From Acidobacteriota bacterium (lineage in GTDB: Bacteria; Acidobacteriota; Terriglobia; Terriglobales; Acidobacteriaceae): 64,000 nt of DNA. Below are positions 36,559 to 43,685 of this stretch, piece by piece. Both the position numbers and the translations under genes were made by a program. Numbering within the stretch: the first letter of the stretch is position 1; every line of letters starts with the position of its first letter. Under the pieces are notes generated by a model, which saw only the letters and a list, made by a program, of their open reading frames with translations, was not told the DNA's origin and ran no database searches. Location of the stretch: positions 27,309-91,308 of the forward strand of contig QIAM01000086.1 of NCBI GenBank assembly GCA_003225555.1, written 5' to 3'.

Positions 36559-37146
36559 CTAAAGACCTTGTTCGCGAGATGTTGCAGCGAGCCGTTTCTC
36601 CGGGAGGAAATACTTGGCAGGAATCAGTACAAAAATGAAAAACGAAGCGTAGATCGAGATATACGCCAATGGCGCCGAGAGAAAATACAGTGTCGCCGAG
36701 AACGCATTCTTTCGCAGCACCGAGCGGTGGTACTCCGCCGCCTCAGAATCATGCCGGTGCTGCCTGGCCAACTCCAGACGCAGAAGACAAAACGCAACTC
36801 CACACAAACTTAAATCAATCCCGTAGAGCGCTACTGCCATGGGAGCCTTTGGGTTCTTGCCCAGAAAGTCTGTTACGAAGGGAATTAGCGACATCCAGAA
36901 CAGCAAGTTGAGATTCGCCCACAAAAGCCGCGCGTTGACTTCGCGCACCGCGTGCACCAGGTGGTGGTGGTTGATCCACATAATGGCAACCACCAGGAAG
37001 CTGAGCCCGTAACTCAGGAAGATGGGAGCGACCTTCCAAAGCGCCGGCAACGTTGGCTGCGCGGGCGCGCGTAACTCCAGGACCATGATCGTCACGATGA
37101 TGGCGATCACACCGTCGCTGAAGGCTTCCATGCGGCTGGTTGTCAT
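36559..37146 (-). CDS. TMEM175-family (DUF1211) potassium channel-like protein
   Basis: 195 residues. The first helix begins MEAFSDGVIAIIVTIMVLEL, with the Phe-Ser-Asp motif that forms the pore constriction of TMEM175 channels. Five further hydrophobic segments follow, with a His-rich stretch IMWINHHHLVHAVREVN after the third. Bacterial members form K+-permeable tetramers. Membrane-located. It is separated from the polyamine genes by a 103-bp gap. Confidence 0.88.
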   Translation of the reverse strand: MTTSRMEAFSDGVIAIIVTIMVLELRAPAQPTLPALWKVAPIFLSYGLSFLVVAIMWINHHHLVHAVREVNARLLWANLNLLFWMSLIPFVTDFLGKNPKAPMAVALYGIDLSLCGVAFCLLRLELARQHRHDSEAAEYHRSVLRKNAFSATLYFLSAPLAYISIYASFFIFVLIPAKYFLPEKRLAATSREQGL

Positions 37147-37249
37147 CGACTGGCTCGCATTGTAATTTAGGCTGGCGGGAACTTCAGTGCGGGACTTTCT
37201 GAGGCTTGCCGGTTGCTCACAAACCGTAGTGACTTCGGACGTTTGGCGT

Positions 37250-38425
37250 TTAAACGAGTGCGGGCTGCTGTTGCGTCATGCAGTGCATTGTTCCCAGTCC
37301 CCAGATCAGGTCGCCGGAATAAATGGGAACAACGGAGTGTTTTGGGAAGAGTTGGGCCAGCGTGTTCAGCGCGATGCGATCATTGGGATCGTTGAAAACG
37401 GGAGCCAGGACAGCTCCGTTGGCGATGTAGAAGTTGGCATAGCTGGCCGGCAGCCTTCGTCCCTCGAACACAACCGGGCCGGGCATGGGAATTTCTACAA
37501 TGGTGAGTGGTTTTCCGTTCTGATCGCGGGCGGCTTGCAGGCGGCGCAGGTTAGCGCGCAGCGGGGAGTGGTTCACATCTTTCGCGCCAGGTTCAACCAT
37601 GGTCACCAGCGTGTCTGCCGCGACGAAGCGGGTTAGATCATCGACATGGCCGTGTGTGTCATCGCCGAAGATGCCACGTCCGAGCCAGATCACGTTTGGA
37701 GCGCCGAGATAATCGGCAAAGGCTTTCTCGTACTGAACGCGCGTCATGCCCGGATTGCGCTCCTGCACGTTGCTGAGCAGGCACTCTTCCGTGGTCAGCA
37801 GAGTGCCGCAGCCGTTCACGTCGATCGATCCGCCTTCCAGAACAATCCGCCGCTCCCCACTCAACGGGCGAATTTCGCGTGTACGCGCGCCCTTCGCCAT
37901 TAGGCTGCCGACCTTTTCATCATGACGCCAGTTTGAGTACTTGGCCCAGGCATTAAAGCGAAACTTCAAGGCCAGCACCTCGCCATCTAGAGCTTTATGT
38001 GGGGATAGCCGCCCCTTCGACAAGCTCATGGCAGGCTCCCCGCTGTCCGACCGGGCGAAGCCCGGTTTCTGGCCCATGAGAAATATGCATCCAGAATCCC
38101 TCATCCAAACACGGTTGGTGCGCCAGCGATGAAAGTGCACGTTCGCAGACAACGCATTCGCCCGATCGAGAAATTTGCGAGCCTTACTCTCAGACGACGT
38201 ATCATTCACAATCAGTTCGACTCGTTCGTGTTGAGCCAGGTTGCGAACGACCTCCGCGTACACCCATGGAATCGGCTCAGACTTCCCGGGCCAATCCCCT
38301 TCGAAGTGAGGCCAGGCCAGCCAGGTCGCAGCATGCGGCTCCCATTCGGCCGGCATGCGATAGCCCGCGGCAGCTGGGTGCAGTTCAACTCTTAAAGGTT
38401 TACTTAAAGGTCGTTGTGTCGGCAT
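37250..38425 (-). CDS. aguA: agmatine deiminase
   Basis: 391 residues from the ATG at 38425 (in frame to 38485). The family pattern is clear: MPAEWEPHAATWLAWPH at the N-terminus, RDSGCIFL, EGGSIDVNGCGTLLTTEECLL, DDTHGHVDDLTRFV (catalytic His) and the C-terminal catalytic Cys in GTMHCMTQQQP. It converts agmatine to N-carbamoylputrescine and ammonia. Its stop is 104 bp beyond the channel gene. It lies directly after aguB on the same strand. About 26 residues (FARSDSGEPAMSLSKGRLSP region) appear to be an inserted repeat. Confidence 0.95.
   Translation of the reverse strand: MPTQRPLSKPLRVELHPAAAGYRMPAEWEPHAATWLAWPHFEGDWPGKSEPIPWVYAEVVRNLAQHERVELIVNDTSSESKARKFLDRANALSANVHFHRWRTNRVWMRDSGCIFLMGQKPGFARSDSGEPAMSLSKGRLSPHKALDGEVLALKFRFNAWAKYSNWRHDEKVGSLMAKGARTREIRPLSGERRIVLEGGSIDVNGCGTLLTTEECLLSNVQERNPGMTRVQYEKAFADYLGAPNVIWLGRGIFGDDTHGHVDDLTRFVAADTLVTMVEPGAKDVNHSPLRANLRRLQAARDQNGKPLTIVEIPMPGPVVFEGRRLPASYANFYIANGAVLAPVFNDPNDRIALNTLAQLFPKHSVVPIYSGDLIWGLGTMHCMTQQQPALV
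37996..38078 (-). repeat. in-frame palindromic repeat insertion within aguA
   Basis: The insertion spans about 83 bp. It includes a perfect palindrome ACCGGGCGAAGCCCGGT (38050-38066) and a CCCTTCGACAAGCTCATGG stretch (38013-38031), both typical of repetitive intergenic elements. It keeps the reading frame and encodes residues falling between IFLM and DGEVLALKF. The rest of the protein remains typical of the family. Confidence 0.6.
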
Positions 38426-38444
38426 TTGCAGTGGTGGAGCGGGA

Positions 38445-39347
38445 CTAATCCAGCAATCGGCTGGTAATCGGCGCGTAGCTATCAATACGGCGGTCGCGAA
38501 GAAAGGGCCAGTTTCGGCGGATGTCCTCTAGCGCTTTCAGGTCGACCTCCCCAACCAGAATCTCCTCGCGATCGTGCGAAGCCTCGGCCAGCAGGCGACC
38601 GAAGGGGTCTGAGAGAAAAGAGCCGCCCCAGAATTCCAGCCCCTGACCCGGCGCCGATTTCCCCCGAATGTTGCCGGTTTCGAAGCCCACGCGATTTACC
38701 CCGGCCACGTAAACGCCATTTGCGATGGCGTGAGCCCGCTGAATCGTTTTCCACGCGTCGTGTTGGGCCACGCCGAACTCGGCTTTCTCCGTCGGATGCC
38801 AGCCAATCGCTGTCGGATAGAACAGTACATGCGCCCCCTGCAGCGCCGTAATCCGCGCACCCTCCGGATACCACTGATCCCAGCACACGAGCGTTCCCAC
38901 CCGGCCTACATTCGTGTCCAGCGCCCGATAGCCCAGATCGCCCGGAGTGAAATAGAACTTCTCGTAGTAGAGTGGGTCGTCAGGGATGTGCATCTTGCGG
39001 TAGAGCCCGCGGAGGGAACCGTCGGCGTCGAAGATCGCTGCCGTGTTGTGATAGACGCCTGGGGCTCGCTTCTCAAAGAGCGATGCAATCAGGACCACGC
39101 CACCACGTTTTGCGGCGGCTGAGAGCTTTTCGGTTGTGGGGCCGGGAATGGGTTCCGCGAGATCAAACAACGAATGATCTTCGCGCTGGCAGAAATATTG
39201 GGTCTGGAAAAGCTCGGGCAGGCAGATAATCTGCGCGCCGCGTCCTGCGGCGTCGGCTATTCGCTCTAGCGCCTTCTGCAGATTCTGCTCTGGCTCGGGT
39301 CCGCAGGACATCTGCACCAGCGCGACACGAAATTTTTCAGGCGGCAA
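38445..39347 (-). CDS. aguB: N-carbamoylputrescine amidase
   Basis: 300 residues with the nitrilase-superfamily triad Glu45 (CLPELFQ), Lys118 (YRKMHIPDD) and Cys155 (LVCWDQWYPE). AEFGVAQHDAWKTIQRAHA and the C-terminal RRNWPFLRDRRIDSY are characteristic of plant and bacterial N-carbamoylputrescine amidases, which release putrescine, ammonia and CO2. The stop is 20 bp from the aguA ATG at 38425. Together with aguA it gives the two agmatine-to-putrescine steps. Confidence 0.95.
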   Translation of the reverse strand: MPPEKFRVALVQMSCGPEPEQNLQKALERIADAAGRGAQIICLPELFQTQYFCQREDHSLFDLAEPIPGPTTEKLSAAAKRGGVVLIASLFEKRAPGVYHNTAAIFDADGSLRGLYRKMHIPDDPLYYEKFYFTPGDLGYRALDTNVGRVGTLVCWDQWYPEGARITALQGAHVLFYPTAIGWHPTEKAEFGVAQHDAWKTIQRAHAIANGVYVAGVNRVGFETGNIRGKSAPGQGLEFWGGSFLSDPFGRLLAEASHDREEILVGEVDLKALEDIRRNWPFLRDRRIDSYAPITSRLLD

Positions 39348-39387
39348 GCGTTCCCTACCTCCACGTTCAATATAGCATCTGAAACAC

Positions 39388-39411
39388 AGCCGTCAGCTCT
39401 CAGCTTTCAGC
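39388..39411. repeat. CAGC-spaced dispersed repeat
   Basis: This 24-base stretch repeats the unit seen near tRNA-Ser at 34252-34275 (CGTCAGCTCTCAGCTTTCAG). It contains the stop codon and last residues of the HEAT-repeat gene on the minus strand, suggesting the element has been incorporated into that gene's end. Confidence 0.4.
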
Positions 39412-40395
39412 ACTCCACTTCTCCGATGACGTAGGACGGTGTGTGGCAAATACGCGTGCGAGCCGTTGATTGCCCGCGACCATCTGTTCCAGCCGCTTGG
39501 TGATCTCGGCAGAGGGCATCGCGCGCAGAATGGCTTCAATCGCCGCTTCAGCCTGCAGTGATTCTGTTCGAGCCAGGTCAAACAGGAATTCCAGCGCCTC
39601 ATCCTGGCGAGTGAGGGCGATGGCTGAAAGCAGCACCGAGCGAAACCAGGGGTCCGTCTCTTCCGCGAAACGTTGGCGCAACGCCGCGAAGCCCTGAGGA
39701 GAATGTGTCCCGGCAATCGCCAGCGCTGCCTCCGCCGCGGCATCGTCCGCCGAAGTGAGGAATCGGCCAACCCAAGAGATGGCACTCGCGCCTTCGATTC
39801 GCAAGACGCCGCTATAACATGCGCCCAGAACCTCCGGCTCGTCGGCGCCGAGAACCGCTCTTAGACGAAGCAAGAGCACAGCCGACAGCGATCCCACCTG
39901 CTCGATGGCACGAGCCACCTCCATCCGCACCGACTTATCCTTGTCCGCGAAGAGCTCGACCAGGTGGGCCAGCAGATCAGCTTCTGTCAGGCGGCGGCAT
40001 TGCACGAGCGCCAGAGCGCAGGTCGCGCGCAGCGTGCCCGCGGTGTCGGATCGCCCTCCCCACACCGGCTCGAGCTGGATGTGCCGAATGCCGCGGAGAA
40101 AGGTTTCGGAGTCCTCGTGCTCGAACGCTGCGAGCGCGCGGCTGAGCGCGTTCTTGGCCCAGCATTGCGGGTCGCTCTTAACCGGATTGTCGAAAAAACG
40201 ATCGAAGGCGGTCAGCAGCTCGGGACTCAGCTGAGCCAAACGGAATTCGCGAACAAGGTCCGCCGCTTTGGCGACGACAAAGTTGTTCCGATGTTTCAGC
40301 GCCTTGCGCAGTGGTTCTATGCAGGATTCCGGCGGCTGCTGCCGAAGGCTATCCAGTGCGGCTATGTGTTCCTCGAAACTCCGCTTGCCGGACAT
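39400..40395 (-). CDS. HEAT-repeat protein
   Basis: From the ATG at 40395 there are 331 residues (frame open to 40452). It is built from helical HEAT-type repeats of about 35 residues, for example KSVRMEVARAIEQVGSLSAV and TDPWFRSVLLSAIALTRQDEA. Such proteins are scaffolds, and some carry catalytic metal sites. It lies between aguB and the divergent DHS-like gene. Deoxyhypusine hydroxylase is a HEAT-repeat enzyme, but that enzyme needs several His-Glu metal-ligand pairs and here only one His-Glu is seen, so I do not assign that activity. Confidence 0.75.
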   Translation of the reverse strand: MSGKRSFEEHIAALDSLRQQPPESCIEPLRKALKHRNNFVVAKAADLVREFRLAQLSPELLTAFDRFFDNPVKSDPQCWAKNALSRALAAFEHEDSETFLRGIRHIQLEPVWGGRSDTAGTLRATCALALVQCRRLTEADLLAHLVELFADKDKSVRMEVARAIEQVGSLSAVLLLRLRAVLGADEPEVLGACYSGVLRIEGASAISWVGRFLTSADDAAAEAALAIAGTHSPQGFAALRQRFAEETDPWFRSVLLSAIALTRQDEALEFLFDLARTESLQAEAAIEAILRAMPSAEITKRLEQMVAGNQRLARVFATHRPTSSEKWSAES

Positions 40396-40553
40396 AGGGG
40401 AAAGTGTAACGCGGCCCTGCCGAGGTGGCCCCTTGTCCCTTGGGACCAACAACTACTTAGTCAGGCACTCCCAGAGCCCGTGGCACCGTCGAGCATGGTT
40501 CCTGTAAAGTATCTTGTCAGGCAGAATCGGACTGCAGTTCGGAGGCTAGTCGC

Positions 40554-41711
40554 TTGAAACAAGGGAATCATAGCAACTCACAGCAAGGCAAAGGACATAG
40601 CAGTGCCGGAAACCGCGGCGAGGGCAAAGATCGTCATCTGCACAATCCGATCGAAGATCGCCTCATTCCCCTCGAACCTCTCGATCTGGCTAGAGTGCAC
40701 TCCATCGACGACCTCGTGCGCGCCATGGCGAAGACTGCCTTCACCGGCCGCCAACTGGGCGAAGCCGCCGACGTCCTCGAAGCCATGGCCCGCGACGAGG
40801 AATGTTTCGTCGTCATGACCCTCGCCGGCGCGATGACTGTAGCTAAGCAAGGCCTGGTCGTTACTGAGCTCATAGACCGCGGCATTGTGAATGCAGTTGT
40901 TTCAACTGGCGCACTCATGGCTCACGGCCTTGTTGAAGCCACAGGCCGCGCCCATTTCCGCCATAACCCGGAAGTGTCCGACGAAGAACTGTACGAGCAG
41001 GGCTATAACCGAGTGTACGACACGCTTGAGCCTGAGCAGAACCTCGACGACGTTCAAGAGGTGATGGCCGCCGTGCTCGAATCCTGGGACCACAACGAAG
41101 TGATGTGCTCCTACAAGTTGAATCATGCGATTGGAGCTCATCTCGCCAAGCATGCCCAGGGTCAGCGCGGCATCTTGAAATCGGCCTATGAGCAGGGCGT
41201 GCCGGTGTTTGTACCGGCATTCACGGACTCCGAGCTGGGACTCGATACTGCGCTCAACAATCGTGTGCGGGAATCGACCGGCAGGCACAAGCTGCGGTTC
41301 GATCCCTTCGAAGATCTTGAACACTTCGCAGCCACGCTCTTGCGGCAGAAACGACTGGGCATTCTCACCATCGGCGGCGGGGTCCCCCGCAACTGGTCGC
41401 AGCAATTTGGGCCATTCATCGAACTGCGCCACCGGCGTCTGGGGGAAAACGTCCCTCTGAAGCGCTATCACTACGGACTGCGCATTTGCCCCGAGCCCGT
41501 GTATTGGGGCGGATTATCGGGGAGCCCTTACAGCGAGGCCGTGTCTTGGGGCAAGTTCGTGCCCCCCTCAGAAGGCGGCAAGTTTGGAGAGGTCTTCGTC
41601 GATGCGACTGTGGGCCTGCCGCTGATCGTCGCGGCCGTTCTGGAGCGCCTTGACAGGGATAAGAAAGGGAACTCGGCACGCAAGACGGCAAGGGTGGTCG
41701 CAAAGAAGTAG
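40554..41711 (+). CDS. deoxyhypusine synthase-like protein
   Basis: 385 residues starting at a TTG. The DHS fold is clear: FVVMTLAGAMTVAKQGLVV, VSTGALMAHGLVEA, ILTIGGGVPRNWSQQ and EAVSWGKF, where Lys is the imine-forming residue of DHS. Eukaryotic and archaeal DHS transfers an aminobutyl group from spermidine to eIF5A. Bacteria lack eIF5A. Bacterial relatives include homospermidine synthases. The sequence after GGGV is PRNW where eukaryotic enzymes have a His pair, so substrate may differ. The N-terminal 30 residues are polar. Its placement beside a putrescine pathway suggests polyamine aminobutyl transfer. Confidence 0.9.
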   Translation: MKQGNHSNSQQGKGHSSAGNRGEGKDRHLHNPIEDRLIPLEPLDLARVHSIDDLVRAMAKTAFTGRQLGEAADVLEAMARDEECFVVMTLAGAMTVAKQGLVVTELIDRGIVNAVVSTGALMAHGLVEATGRAHFRHNPEVSDEELYEQGYNRVYDTLEPEQNLDDVQEVMAAVLESWDHNEVMCSYKLNHAIGAHLAKHAQGQRGILKSAYEQGVPVFVPAFTDSELGLDTALNNRVRESTGRHKLRFDPFEDLEHFAATLLRQKRLGILTIGGGVPRNWSQQFGPFIELRHRRLGENVPLKRYHYGLRICPEPVYWGGLSGSPYSEAVSWGKFVPPSEGGKFGEVFVDATVGLPLIVAAVLERLDRDKKGNSARKTARVVAKK

Positions 41712-41738
41712 GTGGACTTAATCGAGAATCCGACGGGT

Positions 41739-42014
41739 CTAGACGTGGCTCTCGTGGCTTGAAGAATCCTGCTTGGTGGAGGAGCCGCTCTCGAGCTCCC
41801 GGAGGGGCTGGTCGTTGGTGCGAAGTTTGCGGTATAGAGGCGCTAAGATACTGTTCTCAAGCACTTCCGACTCGGCCTGCACCCAATCCTGCAACGCATG
41901 GCCCTCAATCTTGCCGCGCTTGTCATAGAGCTGGCGGGCGCGGTTCCGCACCTTTCTCTCGACCAACTCGGCCATGAGTGCCTGGTGTTTCTGCCTGCGA
42001 GTATTGCTATCCAC
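41739..42014 (-). CDS. DUF2934 family protein
   Basis: 91 residues. RARQLYDKRGKIEGHALQDWVQAESEVLE matches DUF2934, short helical proteins with a conserved Trp and basic first helix. Function unknown. It is convergent with the DHS-like gene, 27 bp away, and downstream of the arginine decarboxylase gene on the same strand. Confidence 0.82.
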   Translation of the reverse strand: MDSNTRRQKHQALMAELVERKVRNRARQLYDKRGKIEGHALQDWVQAESEVLENSILAPLYRKLRTNDQPLRELESGSSTKQDSSSHESHV

Positions 42015-42344
42015 TATGAACTCCCGCCTTTATTGATACTTCCATCATACGACATCTCTGTTAACGAAAGATTACATCTGGCACGTGAGAGCGGTTACTA
42101 AAGTGTTATCAAAAAGATTGGGAAAGGCCTCTAAGTAGCGGAAACAAATGAGGTTCGCCACGACGCGAGGCTGCCCATGATTCCCCGATCTTGTTGACTT
42201 TCAGAATCCCGGTATCGGCCAGAGCAAGCCACAAGGGACTATCCGAAAACTTTCGCGGGAAGACTGTCCGGCTGCCGCTACCTCCCTCCAAAACGGGCTC
42301 GCAGCCCATGATATCGGCAGGGAAGAGATAGGCCAAAAACATTC
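42015..42344. other. 330-bp gap with no supported gene
   Basis: Between the decarboxylase stop and the DUF2934 start, the only long frame (42387-42109 minus) is a shadow of the decarboxylase in its first codons and then shows no family features. The stretch near 42100 is AT-rich and could carry the DUF2934 promoter. No clear hairpin terminator follows the decarboxylase. Confidence 0.4.
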
Positions 42345-42902
42345 CTAGTCGAAAATCAGGACGGCCGAGGCGATCACCGTCGTCCACAACCCGCGCTTAT
42401 CACCGACTGCCGACTGAGTCACATTGGCGGTGCGTACGATCTTGTTCGACAGCCGGTAGATCTGCTTTTTCTCATCCCAGGAACGGTCGGGATCGAATTC
42501 CACGTTGAGCGTGGTAGCGAGCATCTCGGCCGCAAGCTCTTCGGCGTACTCACCGGCTGCGTCTTCAGTCTCACCGAATGAATGATGCTCGCTCAGATAG
42601 CCGTAAGTGTTGCGGTCGGCGGGGATGGCGACTCCGATTGAGGAAGCCAGGAGGCGGTGCGGTTCGTGAGTTGAGTTTTCCGCCACTACCGCAAACACGA
42701 CCTCACCAGGATTCAGGTATTTCACGCCCTCTTTACGGGCCAGCAGCTTGCAGTTGGGAGGGAAGATGGAAGAGACCCGCACCAGGTTCTGGGCGGCGAT
42801 TCCTGCGTCGCGCAATGCCAGCTCGAATGAAGTTAACCGCTCGCGGTGTTTTCCCACTCCCTTGGTAAAGAAAATCCGCTTGGGAACCATGTCTTTGCCC
42901 AA
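42345..42902 (-). CDS. pdaD: pyruvoyl-dependent arginine decarboxylase
   Basis: 185 residues, the usual size. RVSSIFPP with Ser44-Ser45 is the self-cleavage site that generates the pyruvoyl group; it aligns with RISSIMPP in the Methanocaldococcus enzyme. [21 protein letters not shown] follows, including the proton-donor Glu region. The protein makes agmatine from arginine, the substrate of agmatine deiminase 4-5 kb away. An ATG at 42890 is an alternative start. This type is common in archaea and found in scattered bacteria. Confidence 0.95.
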   Translation of the reverse strand: MGKDMVPKRIFFTKGVGKHRERLTSFELALRDAGIAAQNLVRVSSIFPPNCKLLARKEGVKYLNPGEVVFAVVAENSTHEPHRLLASSIGVAIPADRNTYGYLSEHHSFGETEDAAGEYAEELAAEMLATTLNVEFDPDRSWDEKKQIYRLSNKIVRTANVTQSAVGDKRGLWTTVIASAVLIFD

Positions 42903-42998
42903 CGCTGTTGCCCTCCGCTAAGGAAAATATGTGCTTGAGAATGCACAATCTAACACAACGGTTTGTAAAGGAAGTATGAATTTCCGTGGGAGAACACG

Positions 42999-43030
42999 AA
43001 AAATGACGGGAAGCGCGCTGGCGCTCCCCG
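42999..43030 (-). terminator. terminator after the small Cys-motif protein gene
   Basis: Read on the minus strand, the arms at 43030-43021 and 43016-43007 pair over 10 bp with one mismatch around a 4-base loop. A T-run (complement of 42999-43003) follows at a short distance. It lies 28 bp after the 43059-43409 gene. Confidence 0.75.
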
Positions 43031-43058
43031 CCAATCTTTGCAAACCGACAGCATGCTG

Positions 43059-43409
43059 CTACTGTGCCGCTTTGACTGAACTCACGGTGATGGTGTTGTC
43101 CTTCTCCGTTCCCGTGACCGTAGCCTTTGCCCCAGCCTGCTTGTCGAGCGTGTCAAGGGCCGCCTTGTCGGTTGTGTCGAGGATGTAAACCTTGTCGTCT
43201 ACAACCAGAGCGTACTTCGAGCCCTTGCTGACGCAAGCCCGGGTACAACCGGCAGCGTCACCCGGCATGGCGTGCTTGACACCACACATCGAGTCGCTGA
43301 CGGTGCCGGTGAAGGTCTTTCCCTTGGCGAGTGCGGAGGGAACGATCAGTCCGACGGTCAGAGTCAAAGCAAGCAACAAGAATCCCAGTTTCTGCGATCG
43401 CGAATTCAT
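43059..43409 (-). CDS. exported small Cys-motif protein, function unknown
   Basis: 116 residues from the ATG at 43409, with AAGGAG eight bases upstream. It has a signal peptide (about 1-28, ending ALA) and a mature domain with TGTVSDSMCGVKHAM and GCTRACVSKGSKYALVV, then a short beta-rich end. The three Cys and one His suggest a metal or disulfide site. I know the pattern from many uncharacterised proteins but no function. Confidence 0.8.
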   Translation of the reverse strand: MNSRSQKLGFLLLALTLTVGLIVPSALAKGKTFTGTVSDSMCGVKHAMPGDAAGCTRACVSKGSKYALVVDDKVYILDTTDKAALDTLDKQAGAKATVTGTEKDNTITVSSVKAAQ

Positions 43410-43518
43410 CACGTGTTCTCCTTGTGAGTTGGCAGCGCTACTACGCGTTGCGCCCACAGGGGGCGCAGCCTTTGCTACCACAGATTACTCCGAGCGCAAG
43501 AAGTTACAAATCTGCGGG

Positions 43519-43554
43519 CAAAAATAGCGGGAACGCGCAGGCGCGCATTCCCGC
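43519..43554 (-). terminator. terminator after the POTRA protein gene
   Basis: On the minus strand, arms at 43554-43543 and 43538-43527 pair over 12 bp with one mismatch around a 4-base loop, followed by TATTTTTG. It is a good rho-independent terminator, 132 bp after the POTRA gene stop. Its stem resembles that at 43007-43030. Confidence 0.78.
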
Positions 43555-43685
43555 CCTATGCCCGGTAAAGTTGGGGGGAGGGCCCGGGCAGTGCCTGTCC
43601 ATTAGAAAGCACGGATTTGGCAAAAGCTGCAACTTTCGATGATTTTGTTCCAAAAACCGGAAAAGCCAGAAAAGAAGAAAGAGCC

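Noticed and set aside
39400..40395. HEAT protein as deoxyhypusine hydroxylase
   Set aside because: Only one His-Glu pair is present, whereas the enzyme uses several such pairs to hold its iron site.
42109..42387. 92-codon open frame overlapping the arginine decarboxylase end
   Set aside because: Its first part is the decarboxylase gene in another frame and no ribosome binding site or protein pattern supports it.
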